Source: Leucobacter chromiiresistens (GTDB lineage Bacteria; Actinomycetota; Actinomycetes; Actinomycetales; Microbacteriaceae). From it: a stretch of 64,000 nt of DNA. A model generated the notes under the pieces. That model saw only the letters and a program-made list of their open reading frames with translations, did not search any database and had not been told where the DNA came from. Shown in pieces: positions 16,107-24,828 of this stretch; position 1 is the stretch's first letter; each line of letters opens with the position of its first letter. The DNA is taken from contig NZ_LDRK01000010.1 in assembly GCF_001477055.1 (NCBI RefSeq), positions 1 through 64,000 on the forward strand. Direction: 5' to 3'. Position numbers and translations under genes: made by a program.

Positions 16107-16865
16107 ATGAGTACTGAACCCGTCTGGCCGGGCGAGCTCTTCGCCGACCTCGACCGCAGCGGCCCCATCCCCCTCTACTTCCAGATCTCCAGCCGCCTCG
16201 AGCGCGCGATCCGCGACGGCATCATCCCCGCCGGGGCCCGCCTCGAGAACGAGATCGCCATCGGTCAGCACCTCGGCCTCTCCCGCCCCACCGTGCGTCG
16301 CGCCATCCAGGAGCTCGTCGACAAGGGGCTGCTGGTGCGCCGCCGCGGCATCGGCACCCAGGTCGTGCAGGCGCGCGTGAGCCGACCCGTCGAACTCACC
16401 AGCCTGCAGGAGGACCTCACGCGCGCCGGTCACCACCCCAGCACGCGCGTGCTCTCCCTCGACCGCATCCCCGCCGACGAGGAGGCGGCGCAGCGCCTGC
16501 GCGTCGCGGCGGGCACCGAGATCACCCGCATCCGCCGCCTGCGGAGCGCGGACGGCACGCCGATGGCGATCCTCGAGAACCTGCTGCCGCCCGAGTACGC
16601 CGACATCACCCGAGACGACCTCGAGACGCACGGCCTGTACGAGATGCTGCGCGCCCGCGGCATCTCCATCAAGATCGCGAACCAGACGATCGGCGCGCGG
16701 CGCACGCACAGCGACGAACACGAGCTGCTCGACCTGGCGAAGGGCAGCCCGGTGCTCACGATGGACCGCGTCGCCTTCGACCAGGGCGGCAGCGTCATCG
16801 AGGCCGGCCACCACTGCTACCGGCCCGACCTCTACTCGTTCGAGACCACGCTCGTCTCCCGCTGA
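16107..16865 (+). CDS. GntR-family (HutC subfamily) regulator of inositol genes
   Basis: A 252-residue DNA-binding protein. The N-terminal winged helix-turn-helix (IPLYFQISSRLERAIRDG through LGLSRPTVRRAIQELVDKGL, residues about 17-75) is GntR, and the C-terminal UTRA-type ligand domain (about 90-245) marks the HutC subfamily. GAGGAG at 16093-16098 lies 8 nt before ATG 16107. It is divergent from iolC with two TTGT-N4-ACAA palindromes in the 190-bp gap, so it very likely represses the iol operon and itself, with an inositol intermediate as inducer (inference). Its last 34 bp overlap the convergent glycosyltransferase gene tail to tail. Confidence 0.9.
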   Translation: MSTEPVWPGELFADLDRSGPIPLYFQISSRLERAIRDGIIPAGARLENEIAIGQHLGLSRPTVRRAIQELVDKGLLVRRRGIGTQVVQARVSRPVELTSLQEDLTRAGHHPSTRVLSLDRIPADEEAAQRLRVAAGTEITRIRRLRSADGTPMAILENLLPPEYADITRDDLETHGLYEMLRARGISIKIANQTIGARRTHSDEHELLDLAKGSPVLTMDRVAFDQGGSVIEAGHHCYRPDLYSFETTLVSR

Positions 16866-18106
16866 CGCTGCGCCCCGGCCGGGCGGGCGATGACCTCGCG
16901 ATAGACCTCGACCAGCCGGTCCGCCGACGCCTGCCAGCTGCGCTCCACCGCGTGGGCGCGCGCCGCCTCTCCCATGCGCTTCAGCCCGGGCTCGTCCGAG
17001 AGCAGGTCCCGGATCGCCGCCGCCCACACCGCCGGCTCGTCGTCCGCCAGCAGCACGCCGGTCGTTCCCGCGACGACCGCCTCCCGCAGACCGCCCGCGT
17101 CGCGCGCGATCACGGGCACCCCCGACGCCGCCGCCTCGAGGGCGACCAGACCGAACGTCTCGGAGTGCGACGGCACGAGCATGAGACTCGCCGAGCGGAT
17201 GCGCTCGGCGAGCTCACGCCGCCGCAGCGCGCCCTCGAACGCCGTCGTGCCGAGCATGCCGTGCGCGACGACCGCCTCGTGGAGCTCGCGGGCGTAGGCG
17301 TCACCGTCGGGCGGCGGCGCTCCCACGATGCGGAGCGTCGGGCGCTGCGCATGCGGCAGGCGCGCGATAGCCTCGATGGCGAGGTCGAAGCCCTTCAACG
17401 GATGCAGCCGGCCGACGAGGATCACCTCGGGTCGCCCGCCGCCGCGCAGCCAGTCGCGCTGCTCGTCGCACTCGGCCGTGTCGCACGGGTGGAACAGCGC
17501 GGTGTCGACGCCGAGGGGCACGACGCGCACGCGATCCGCGTCGCCCTGCAACCGCTCGAGCACCGTGGCGCGCTCGGCGTCGCTCACGGCGATGATGAGG
17601 TCCGTCTCGGCGGCGAGCCGCGCCTCGCCCGCGAGACGCCCGGGAGACTCGGGCCGCTCGCCCTCGCCGATGGGCGACTCGGGCGGCGCGGCGATCGAGT
17701 GGTAGCTCTGCACGAGCGGGATGCCGCGCTCCCGCGCGACGGGCAGCGCGGCGATGCCCGAGAACCAGTGCTCGGCGTGCAGCAGCTCCACCGTGTCGGC
17801 GGCGATCGCGTCGTGCAGCAGTCGGCTGAACTCGTCCATCACGTGCTCGTGCTCGCCCTTCGCCAGCAGACGGGGCGGGCCGGCGTCGAGCAGCACCACC
17901 GACAGGCCGGGCATCAGCTCGACGCGAGAAGGCGTCTCGGTGTCACTGCGCCGGGTGAAGATGCGCACGCGGTGCCCGGCGCGGGCCAGAGCCTCGGCCT
18001 GCGCGCGCACGACGACGTTCATCCCGCCCGCATCCTTCGTGCCCGGCACGTCGAGCGGGGAGGTGTGCAGCATCACGAAGCCGATCGAAAGTGCTTCGGT
18101 AGTCAT
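16832..18106 (-). CDS. mshA: GT4 glycosyltransferase, probable D-inositol-3-phosphate glycosyltransferase
   Basis: A 424-residue GT-B enzyme. The N-terminus reads MLHTSPLDVPGTKDAGGMNV, very close to MshA, where the GGMN loop contacts inositol phosphate. Later motifs are VPLGVDTALF, VGRLHPLKGFDLAIEA and the EX7E donor motif in PSHSETFGLVALEAA near residue 315. MshA joins UDP-GlcNAc to 1L-myo-inositol 1-phosphate, the first mycothiol step. The gene sits beside the inositol catabolic regulator, so production and breakdown of inositol derivatives meet here. It could instead be another inositol- or sugar-specific GT4; ATG 18104-18106 is chosen because conserved sequence starts there. Confidence 0.68.
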   Translation of the reverse strand: MTTEALSIGFVMLHTSPLDVPGTKDAGGMNVVVRAQAEALARAGHRVRIFTRRSDTETPSRVELMPGLSVVLLDAGPPRLLAKGEHEHVMDEFSRLLHDAIAADTVELLHAEHWFSGIAALPVARERGIPLVQSYHSIAAPPESPIGEGERPESPGRLAGEARLAAETDLIIAVSDAERATVLERLQGDADRVRVVPLGVDTALFHPCDTAECDEQRDWLRGGGRPEVILVGRLHPLKGFDLAIEAIARLPHAQRPTLRIVGAPPPDGDAYARELHEAVVAHGMLGTTAFEGALRRRELAERIRSASLMLVPSHSETFGLVALEAAASGVPVIARDAGGLREAVVAGTTGVLLADDEPAVWAAAIRDLLSDEPGLKRMGEAARAHAVERSWQASADRLVEVYREVIARPAGAQRQRETSVVSNE

Positions 18107-18180
18107 ACGTCGAGCGTAGCGGCACGGCCGGGGGCCGACGGCACATGTCCCATCGGCTTCGCGATCGCACTCGACGCCAG

Positions 18181-18197
18181 ATACCCCAGGGAGGTAT
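18181..18197. promoter_or_regulatory. CsoR-like palindrome before the CDF exporter
   Basis: ATACCCC-AGG-GAGGTAT is an inverted repeat with one mismatch. TACCCC..GGGGTA blocks of this kind are bound by CsoR/RcnR-type metal sensors. It lies 42 bp upstream of the CDF start codon. No csoR gene is visible in the window, so the regulator would be elsewhere. Confidence 0.45.
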
Positions 18198-18238
18198 GGT
18201 GGGCGGAGACGAACCCGAACGGCATCCGAGGAGGCACC

Positions 18239-19267
18239 GTGAACGCGACGCACCGCGCCGACGACGCCTGCGAGCCCGAGTTCAGCGCCGGGCACCCCGA
18301 TCGCCCCGCAGCAGTGGCCGACCCGCGCGGGTCGCACGGCCACGGCCACGGCCACGATCACGGGCTGCAGGGCGCGACCTCGGCCACCGCGAAGCACCGG
18401 CGCAGACTCGTGCTCGTGCTCGCGATCACGCTCACGGTCTTCGTGGTGCAGCTCGTCGGCGCGGTCGTCTCGAACTCGCTCTCCCTGCTCGCCGACGCCG
18501 GCCACATGCTCACCGACGCCACCGGCGTCGCGATCGCGCTCATCGCGAGCCTCATCGCCGGACTCGCCGCAACCTCGAAGCGCACCTTCGGGTACCTGCG
18601 CATCGAGGTCCTCGCCGCGCTCGTCAACGGCATCGTGCTGGGCGTCATCGCCATCGTCATCCTCGTCCAGGCGATCTCCCGCTTCGGCGCCGAGGTCGAG
18701 GTGCACTCCGGGCCGATGCTCGCCGCCGCGGCGATCGGCGCCGTCGCCAACCTGATCTCCCTGCTCATCCTGCGCTCCGGGCAGCGGGAGAGCCTCAACG
18801 TGCGCGGCGCCTACCTCGAAGTGCTCGGCGACCTGCTGGGGTCGGTCGCCGTCATCGCCGCCGCGGTCGTCATCCTGATCACCGGGTGGAACGCGGTCGA
18901 CCAGATCGCGTCGATCCTCATCGCGCTCCTCATCTTCCCCCGCGCCATCAGCCTGCTCCGCGACGTCGTCGACGTGCTGCTCGAGGCCTCCCCCAAGCAC
19001 GTCGACGTCGATGCGGCGCGCGCGCACATGGAGGCGGTGCCCGGCGTCGCAGAGGTGCACGACGTGCACGCCTGGACCATCACCTCGGGCGTGCCCGCCT
19101 TCTCGGCGCACGTCGCAGTGACCGACGCGGCCTGGAACGAGCGCGGGTACCACGCGATCCTCGACGAGGTGCGCGCCTGCCTGCACGAGCACTTCGACAC
19201 CGATCACGTCACGCTGCAGCTGGAACCGCGCAGCCACCTCGCCGGGGGCGAGCGGGTGCACGCCTAG
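18239..19267 (+). CDS. Cation diffusion facilitator family metal exporter
   Basis: A 342-residue inner-membrane transporter of the CDF (CzcD/ZitB) family. A His-rich N-terminus with SHGHGHGHDHG (residues about 32-42) probably buffers metal. Six transmembrane helices follow, with the tetrahedral site made by SLLADAGHMLTDATGV (H and D in helix 2) and YLEVLGDLLGSVAV (D in helix 5), then a cytoplasmic ferredoxin-like domain with VHDVHAWTITSG. It starts at GTG 18239 with GAGGAGG at 18228-18234, only 4 nt away. Zn2+ or Co2+ is the usual substrate; the upstream CsoR-like palindrome suggests metal-responsive expression. Confidence 0.9.
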   Translation: MNATHRADDACEPEFSAGHPDRPAAVADPRGSHGHGHGHDHGLQGATSATAKHRRRLVLVLAITLTVFVVQLVGAVVSNSLSLLADAGHMLTDATGVAIALIASLIAGLAATSKRTFGYLRIEVLAALVNGIVLGVIAIVILVQAISRFGAEVEVHSGPMLAAAAIGAVANLISLLILRSGQRESLNVRGAYLEVLGDLLGSVAVIAAAVVILITGWNAVDQIASILIALLIFPRAISLLRDVVDVLLEASPKHVDVDAARAHMEAVPGVAEVHDVHAWTITSGVPAFSAHVAVTDAAWNERGYHAILDEVRACLHEHFDTDHVTLQLEPRSHLAGGERVHA

Positions 19268-19273
19268 TCGGAG

Positions 19274-19300
19274 GGCGCACGCCGAGTCGGCGGGTGCGCC
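19274..19300. terminator. Hairpin between convergent CDF and E2 genes
   Basis: GGCGCAC (19274-19280) pairs with GTGCGCC (19294-19300), with a further CCG/CGG pairing inside. It lies just after the CDF stop codon in the 130-bp gap before the E2 stop. No T-run follows, so any termination would not be of the classical type. Confidence 0.4.
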
Positions 19301-19397
19301 GCGGGGCTGCGGCTTCCGTCCCCGGCACCGGGGCGGCGGGGCGCCCCGTCGCCCGAGGCCGGGAGGCACACTCGGCGCCCGCCCCGGGCACCCCGGC

Positions 19398-20828
19398 TCA
19401 GTCGAGCAGCAGCGCGGGCTCCTCGAGCACCGACGCGACGTCGGCGACGAAGCGCGAGATCACGTCGCCGTCGACGATGCGATGGTCGAAGGATCCGCCG
19501 ACCGTCGTCACCATGCGCGGCCGCACCTCGCCGTCGACGACCCACGGCTTCTGCCGGATCGTGCCCATCGCCATGATGCCGCACTCGCCCGGGTTCAGAA
19601 TGGGCGTGCCGAAGTCCATGCCGAAGACGCCGATGTTGGTGATCGTGATGGTGCCGCGCGCCATGTCGCTCGGAGAGGTGCGCCCGTCTCGGGCCGTGAT
19701 CGTCAGCTGCTCGATCGCGCGCGCGAGGTCGAGCAGGCTGAGATCCTGCGCATCCTTGATGTTCGGCACGACGAGCCCGCGCGGGGTGGCCGCGGCGATG
19801 CCGAGGTTGACGAAGTTGTGGCGGATGATCTCGGTGTCGGTGAACGTGGCGTTCACCTCGGGGCTGCGCCGCACGGCCCACAGCATCGCCTTCGCGAAGA
19901 TGAGCAGCGGCGAGACCTTGACGCCGGCGAAGTCGGTCGAGCTCTTCAGCCGCTTCACGAACTCCATGGTGCGCGTTGCATCGACGTCGGTGAACACGCT
20001 GACGTGCGGCGCCTCGAAGGCGCTGGTCACCATCGCCTGCGCGGTCATCTTGCGGATGCCCTTGAGCGGGATGCGCTCCTCGCGCGCTTCCGCGACCTCG
20101 GGGGTCGAGAGGTTGCGGAAGACGCTGGCCTGCGAGGCCTCGCGCACGACGTCGTCGCGCAGCACCTCCCCGGCGATGCCGGTGCCGGTGACCTGCGTCA
20201 GGTCGACGCCCAGATCCTTCGCGAGCTTGCGGATCGGCGGCTTCGCGATCACGGGCGCAGACTCGGCGACCGGAATCACGGCGTGCGATCCGTGCTGCGC
20301 ACCGACGCCGGCCGCCGAGGCGGGCGCACGCCCCGCGGCGGCGGCGCTCGTCTCGCGACGCAGCACGGGCTCGCCGCCGCGCCGACGGCGCGACTTCACG
20401 GCACCGCCGGTGCCGTAGCCGACGAGCACCGCTCCGCCCTCCCCGTTCTCGTGGGCGACGCTCGCGGCGGTGTCGGCGACGACGTCGCGGGTCTCGTCGG
20501 TGTCGAGGGGCGCGCTCGCCGCGTCGGCGCCGGAGTCGGTGTCGGCCGACGTCTGCCCGCCGCCGGGTGCGCTCTCGGCGTCCGCACCCTCCACACTGAC
20601 CCGCAGGATCGGCTCGCCGACGGGCACCGTGACGCCGACCTCGACGAGCAGCTCGGAGACCACTCCCGTGAACGGCGACGGCAGCTCGACGAGCGACTTC
20701 GCCGTCTCGATCTCGCAGATCACCTGGTTCAGGGCGACGGCATCGCCCGGCGCGACGTGCCAGGCGACGATCTCGGCCTCGGTGAGCCCCTCGCCGACAT
20801 CGGGGAGGGGGAACGTCATCTCGCTCAT
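19398..20828 (-). CDS. bkdC: 2-oxoacid dehydrogenase E2 (dihydrolipoamide acyltransferase)
   Basis: A 476-residue three-domain acyltransferase. The lipoyl domain (residues 1-80) carries Lys44 in [14 protein letters not shown]; a Ser/Ala/Asp-rich linker follows; the peripheral-subunit-binding domain is at about 195-235 ([18 protein letters not shown]); and the catalytic domain ends with [13 protein letters not shown], whose His and Asp form the active site. It is the last gene of a three-subunit operon after E1-alpha and E1-beta. The single lipoyl domain and two-gene E1 point to a branched-chain or acetoin-type complex rather than actinobacterial AceE-type pyruvate dehydrogenase. No E3 gene is present, so lipoamide dehydrogenase must be supplied from elsewhere. 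Confidence 0.85.
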   Translation of the reverse strand: MSEMTFPLPDVGEGLTEAEIVAWHVAPGDAVALNQVICEIETAKSLVELPSPFTGVVSELLVEVGVTVPVGEPILRVSVEGADAESAPGGGQTSADTDSGADAASAPLDTDETRDVVADTAASVAHENGEGGAVLVGYGTGGAVKSRRRRGGEPVLRRETSAAAAGRAPASAAGVGAQHGSHAVIPVAESAPVIAKPPIRKLAKDLGVDLTQVTGTGIAGEVLRDDVVREASQASVFRNLSTPEVAEAREERIPLKGIRKMTAQAMVTSAFEAPHVSVFTDVDATRTMEFVKRLKSSTDFAGVKVSPLLIFAKAMLWAVRRSPEVNATFTDTEIIRHNFVNLGIAAATPRGLVVPNIKDAQDLSLLDLARAIEQLTITARDGRTSPSDMARGTITITNIGVFGMDFGTPILNPGECGIMAMGTIRQKPWVVDGEVRPRMVTTVGGSFDHRIVDGDVISRFVADVASVLEEPALLLD

Positions 20829-20848
20829 GGAAACTCCTGGAGTCGGGG

Positions 20849-21850
20849 TCAGTAGTGCATCGTGCGGTCGACGGCCTCGAGCACGCGGTCGGCGTCGGGG
20901 AGGAACATCGGTTCGATGGCGGCAGCGGGGAAGGGGACGTCGTAGCCCGAGACGCGCAGCACGGGCGCCTGCAGCGAGTAGAACGCGCGCTCGGCGACCG
21001 TCGCGGCGATCTCGCTGCCGACGCTGGCGTTGCCCGACGCCTCCTGCGCCACGACGAGGCGGCCGGTCTTGCGCACCGAGGCGAGCACGGGCTCGTAGTC
21101 GATGGGCGATACGGTGCGCAGGTCGATCACCTCGAGGCTCGTGCCCTCCGACTGCGCGATCTCGGCGGCCTGCAGCAGGGTCGTGACCATGGCGCCGAAC
21201 CCGACGACGGTGCAGTCGGTTCCGGCGCGGGCGACCCGGCTCTCGTGCAGGGCGGCGGCGGGGGCGCTCGGGTCGACCGGCCCCTTCTGCCAGTACTTCG
21301 CCTTCGGCTCGAAGAAGAGCACCGGGTCGTCCGAGGCGATGGCCTGCTGGATCATCCAGTAGGCGTCGTTCGCGGTGGAGGGGGCGACGACGCGCAGCCC
21401 GGCGGTGTGCGCGAAGTACGCCTCGGGGCTCTCCTCGTGATGCTCGATCGAGTTGATGTGCCCGCCGTACGGCACGCGGATGACGACCGGCATCGATACG
21501 GCGCCGTCGTGACGCGCGCGGATCTTCGCGAGCTGCGTGGTGATCTGGTTGAAGGCGGGGAAGATGAATCCGTCGAACTGGATCTCGACCACGGGGCGGT
21601 AGCCGCGCAGCGCGAGGCCGATGGCGCTGCCGACGATGCCGGCCTCGGCCAGCGGGGTGTCGAGTACGCGGGCCGATCCGAAATCGGCCTGCAGTCGGTC
21701 GGTGACCCGGAACACGCCGCCGAGCGGCCCGATGTCCTCGCCCATCAGCAGCACGCGATCGTTCTCGACCATGGCGGTCCGCAGGCCCTCGTTGATCGCA
21801 CGGGCGATGGGCAGTTCGGTGCGCTCGGCGAGCGTCTGGATCTCGGTCAT
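20849..21850 (-). CDS. bkdB: 2-oxoacid dehydrogenase E1 beta subunit
   Basis: A 333-residue transketolase-type subunit. [53 protein letters not shown] and [19 protein letters not shown] are the standard E1-beta motifs that complete the TPP pocket. The ATG at 21848-21850 overlaps the E1-alpha stop as ATGA, so the two subunits are translationally coupled. The start is set by that overlap; the frame stays open much further upstream without homology. Confidence 0.88.
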   Translation of the reverse strand: MTEIQTLAERTELPIARAINEGLRTAMVENDRVLLMGEDIGPLGGVFRVTDRLQADFGSARVLDTPLAEAGIVGSAIGLALRGYRPVVEIQFDGFIFPAFNQITTQLAKIRARHDGAVSMPVVIRVPYGGHINSIEHHEESPEAYFAHTAGLRVVAPSTANDAYWMIQQAIASDDPVLFFEPKAKYWQKGPVDPSAPAAALHESRVARAGTDCTVVGFGAMVTTLLQAAEIAQSEGTSLEVIDLRTVSPIDYEPVLASVRKTGRLVVAQEASGNASVGSEIAATVAERAFYSLQAPVLRVSGYDVPFPAAAIEPMFLPDADRVLEAVDRTMHY

Positions 21851-23028
21851 GCGTCGCCCCCTTCGAACGAGGATTCGTACTCGGCGAACCAGGCGCGCTG
21901 CTCGTCGATGCGCGGGTGCGGGTCTGCGTAGACGTGCGCGAACATCGACTCGGGCTGCGGCTTCGGCAGGGTCAGAATCTGGTCGCGCACCGTCTTCGCC
22001 TTGCGGTCGGCCGTTTCGGCGACCTCGGCGAAGAACGCGTCGTCGACGCCGAGCTCGCGCAGGTGGGCTTCGAGCCGGGCGATGGGATCGCGCAGGCGCC
22101 ACGTCTCGAGCTCGCCCTCGGGGCGGTAGCGGGTGGGGTCGTCGGCCGTGGTGTGCGCGCCGATGCGGTACGTGAGGGCCTCGATGTACCCCGGCCCGTG
22201 GCCCTCGCGGGCGAGGCGCAGGAAGCGGCGGCCCACGGCGAACGCGGCCAGCGGATCGTTGCCGTCGATCTGCACGGCGCGCAGGCCGAATCCGAGTGCA
22301 CGGCGGTACAGGGGGGTGCGCGACTGCCGTGCGACCGGCACGGAGATGGCCCAGCCGTTGTTCTGCACGACGAACACCTCGGGCGTCCGGTAGCTCGCCG
22401 CGAAGATCATCGCCTCGTTCGGGTCGCCCTGACTGGTGGTGCCGTCGCCGTAGAAGACCATGGTGGCCTCTCCGGTCGGCGTGCCCGGCTCGCCGGCGTC
22501 GAGCGCGGTGCTGCCGGCGCGCCGCTTCGCGTCGAGCACCTGGCCGAGGGCGTGTCCGGTGGCGTGCTGCGTCTGCGAGCCGAGCACCAGGGTGTAGAGG
22601 TGCACGTTGCCGTTGGCGGGGTCGGTGATGTCCCAGCCGCCGTGCGTCACGCCGCGGAACTGCGCCGCGATGTCGAGCAGGTCGACGCCGCGCACGTGGG
22701 CGACGAGGTGCTCGCGGTACGCCGGGAAGATGTGGTCCTGCGGCTCCGAGGCGCGCACCAGGCCGACCTGGCATCCCTCCTGCCCGACGCTCGGCACCCA
22801 GAGGGCGAGCTGGCCCTGGCGCTGCAGATGCGTGCACTCGGTGTCGAAGGCGCGCGTCGTGACCATGTCGCGATACCACTGGGAGAAGTCGTCGACGCCG
22901 ACGCCCTCGAGCTCGGCCGCGTACTCGGCAGCGGTCGCCGACGGCGCGTACCCGCCCTCCGCGTTCAGGAAGCGGATCGGCTCGGGATCGTCGCTGCGCA
23001 GCAGGCGCTCGGTGCTCTCTTCGCTCAT
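21847..23028 (-). CDS. bkdA: 2-oxoacid dehydrogenase E1 alpha subunit
   Basis: A 393-residue TPP-dependent subunit. The TPP/Mg motif is [20 protein letters not shown] through [10 protein letters not shown] (residues about 190-225), and the phosphorylation-loop-like region [16 protein letters not shown] near 300 is typical of branched-chain type E1-alpha. [14 protein letters not shown] near 78 marks the active-site entry. It overlaps the upstream aminotransferase by 4 bp (ATGA), which ties the complex to amino-acid transamination: transaminase makes the 2-oxoacid, the complex makes the acyl-CoA. Confidence 0.88.
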   Translation of the reverse strand: MSEESTERLLRSDDPEPIRFLNAEGGYAPSATAAEYAAELEGVGVDDFSQWYRDMVTTRAFDTECTHLQRQGQLALWVPSVGQEGCQVGLVRASEPQDHIFPAYREHLVAHVRGVDLLDIAAQFRGVTHGGWDITDPANGNVHLYTLVLGSQTQHATGHALGQVLDAKRRAGSTALDAGEPGTPTGEATMVFYGDGTTSQGDPNEAMIFAASYRTPEVFVVQNNGWAISVPVARQSRTPLYRRALGFGLRAVQIDGNDPLAAFAVGRRFLRLAREGHGPGYIEALTYRIGAHTTADDPTRYRPEGELETWRLRDPIARLEAHLRELGVDDAFFAEVAETADRKAKTVRDQILTLPKPQPESMFAHVYADPHPRIDEQRAWFAEYESSFEGGDA

Positions 23029-24173
23029 CTCGATTCAGTGTAATGAGTGGTGCTGCGCCCGGCGGGATATGCGGATGTCTCGAGGTGCCGTCGCACGATG
23101 TCGATGACGACCGGCACGCTCTCGGGCTCCCCGACCGAGATGCGCACGCCGACACCGCCGAACGGGCGCACGAGCGTCCCGGCCTCCGAGAAGTCGGCGG
23201 CGAGCGCGAGCGCGTCGGGCACTCCCCCGGCCGTCTCGCCGGTCTCGGGGATCCACACGAAGTTGCCCTGCGCCTGCGGAATCGCGAGGCCCAGGTCGCG
23301 GAGGGCCGCGGCGAGCGCGTCGCGGCGCTCGGTCAGCTCGGCGACGCGCTCGGCGTGCACGGCGCGGGCCTCGGGGGTGAGCGACGCGCGGGCGGCGCTC
23401 TCCGCGATCCCGGTCACCGACAGGGGGATCGCGACGCTGGCCGCAGCCGCGAAGATGGCCGGATCGCCGACGCCGTATCCGATGCGCAGCCCCGCCAGCC
23501 CGTACGCCTTCGAGAAGGTGCGCAGCACGACGAGGTTCGGGTGCTGCCGCAGCACGTCCTCGCCGCGCACGGCTTCAGGGTCGGTGACGAACTCGCGGTA
23601 GGCCTCGTCGAGCACGACCAGCGTGCGCGCGGGGACGCGCGCCATGAACCGGTCGAAGTCGGCGCGGCGGATCGTCGGGCCCGTCGGATTGTTGGGCGAG
23701 CACAGCAGCACGACGCGGGTGCCCTCGGTGATGGCGTCGGCCATCGCGTCGAGGTCGTGCTCGGCGTTCGGGGTGAGCGGCACGCGGCGGGCCGCGGCCC
23801 CCGAGGCGAGGCCGAGCGACGGGTACGCCTCGAAGCTCGGCCAGGCGTGCAGGTACTCGTCGCCCGCGCCGGCGGCGGCGTGCACGAGCTGGAAGAGGAT
23901 CGCGACGGAGCCTGCTGCGAGGTGCACGTGCGATCCGTCGACGCCGAACTCCGCGCCGATGGTCTCGCGCAGCTCGGGCATCGCGACCGCCGCGTAGCGG
24001 TTCACGTCGGCGCGCTGGGCGATCGCGTCGAGCACCCCGGGCAGGGGCGGGAACGGGTTCTCGTTGCTCGAGAGCTTGTAGCCCGGCTTCGTCGGCGTTG
24101 CGCCCTGGCGGTATGCGGGAACGGCGAGCACGTCTGCGCGGAGGCTGACGGGGGGCATGGCCTGGTCACTCAT
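23025..24173 (-). CDS. hisC: Histidinol-phosphate/aromatic aminotransferase family, PLP-dependent
   Basis: A 382-residue fold-type I aminotransferase. KLSSNENPFPPLPGV near 33 is the HisC-type start, LLCSPNNPTGPTIR near 160 the PLP-contact Asn, VLDEAYREF the Asp/Tyr pair, and TFSKAYGLAGLRIGYG near 235 contains the Schiff-base Lys and the phosphate-binding Arg. Many proteins of this type in actinobacteria act on aromatic or other amino acids rather than histidinol phosphate, and the overlap with the 2-oxoacid dehydrogenase operon favours that here. ATG 24171-24173 is used; an internal Met five codons on is possible. The family call is firm, the substrate is not. Confidence 0.7.
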   Translation of the reverse strand: MSDQAMPPVSLRADVLAVPAYRQGATPTKPGYKLSSNENPFPPLPGVLDAIAQRADVNRYAAVAMPELRETIGAEFGVDGSHVHLAAGSVAILFQLVHAAAGAGDEYLHAWPSFEAYPSLGLASGAAARRVPLTPNAEHDLDAMADAITEGTRVVLLCSPNNPTGPTIRRADFDRFMARVPARTLVVLDEAYREFVTDPEAVRGEDVLRQHPNLVVLRTFSKAYGLAGLRIGYGVGDPAIFAAAASVAIPLSVTGIAESAARASLTPEARAVHAERVAELTERRDALAAALRDLGLAIPQAQGNFVWIPETGETAGGVPDALALAADFSEAGTLVRPFGGVGVRISVGEPESVPVVIDIVRRHLETSAYPAGRSTTHYTESR

Positions 24174-24233
24174 GGGCTTCAGTGTAGTGAGGGGCCGCGT
24201 GCGAGCGGCAGGGCCCGCGTGCGCGAACTGCTC

Positions 24234-24287
24234 CGGTTCGCGCGAATCGCTCGTGCTCGCGGGGAACCGTCCCCTTCGCGCGAACCG
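24234..24287. repeat. 13-bp inverted repeat between divergent hisC-like and holin-like genes
   Basis: CGGTTCGCGCGAA (24234-24246) and TTCGCGCGAACCG (24275-24287) are exact complements, each itself rich in the palindrome TTCGCGCGAA, and further GTTCGCG copies follow. It lies in the 165-bp gap between divergently read genes, so it may be an operator array rather than a terminator. Confidence 0.55.
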
Positions 24288-24338
24288 TACCCGTTCGCGG
24301 CCTCTGCCGCGCCCGCCGCGCAGGTGAGACAATGAGGC

Positions 24339-24746
24339 ATGCGCACGCTCATCCGGATCCTCGTGAACGCCTTCGCACTGTGGCTCACCACGCTCATCGT
24401 GGGCGGCAGCGGCGAGCACGGCGTGTGGGTCGAGCCGATCACCGACGACGGGTCGGGGAAGGTGCTGACGCTCGTGCTCGTCGCGCTGGTGTTCGGTCTC
24501 GTGAACGGCACGCTCGGCAAGGTCGTGCGCTTCGTCTCCATCCCGCTGTACATCGTGACGCTGGGGCTGTTCGGGCTCATCGTGAACGGCCTCCTGCTCG
24601 CAGTCGTCGCCTGGCTCTCCGACCTCGCGGGGTTCGGTCTGCGCCTCGACGGGTTCTGGTGGGGCGTGCTCGCGGCACTGGTGCTGTCGATCCTGTCCGG
24701 GATCCTGAACGGCCTGCTCGGCACCTCGCGCAAGCGGGCCGACTGA
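24339..24746 (+). CDS. Phage_holin_4_2-type four-helix membrane protein
   Basis: A 135-residue protein with four hydrophobic helices (about 5-20, 43-62, 68-95 and 105-127) separated by short loops, and the LVNGTLGKVVRF and LGLFGLIVNGLLL pattern of the YvlD/holin 4 superfamily. Despite the family name these are chromosomal bacterial membrane proteins of unknown function, not phage lysis genes. It ends in a basic tail (SRKRAD) 82 bp before purB. Confidence 0.75.
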   Translation: MRTLIRILVNAFALWLTTLIVGGSGEHGVWVEPITDDGSGKVLTLVLVALVFGLVNGTLGKVVRFVSIPLYIVTLGLFGLIVNGLLLAVVAWLSDLAGFGLRLDGFWWGVLAALVLSILSGILNGLLGTSRKRAD

Positions 24747-24828
24747 GCCGCGCCCCGGCGTCGGCACCCCCGGCGGGCGGCGTGGGAGAATGGTCGACGG
24801 ACCGCGATCCCGACCCCGAGAGGCTCAC

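Noticed and set aside
24339-24746. Prophage holin
   Set aside because: The family name is historical; the gene stands alone beside purB with no lysis or phage genes.
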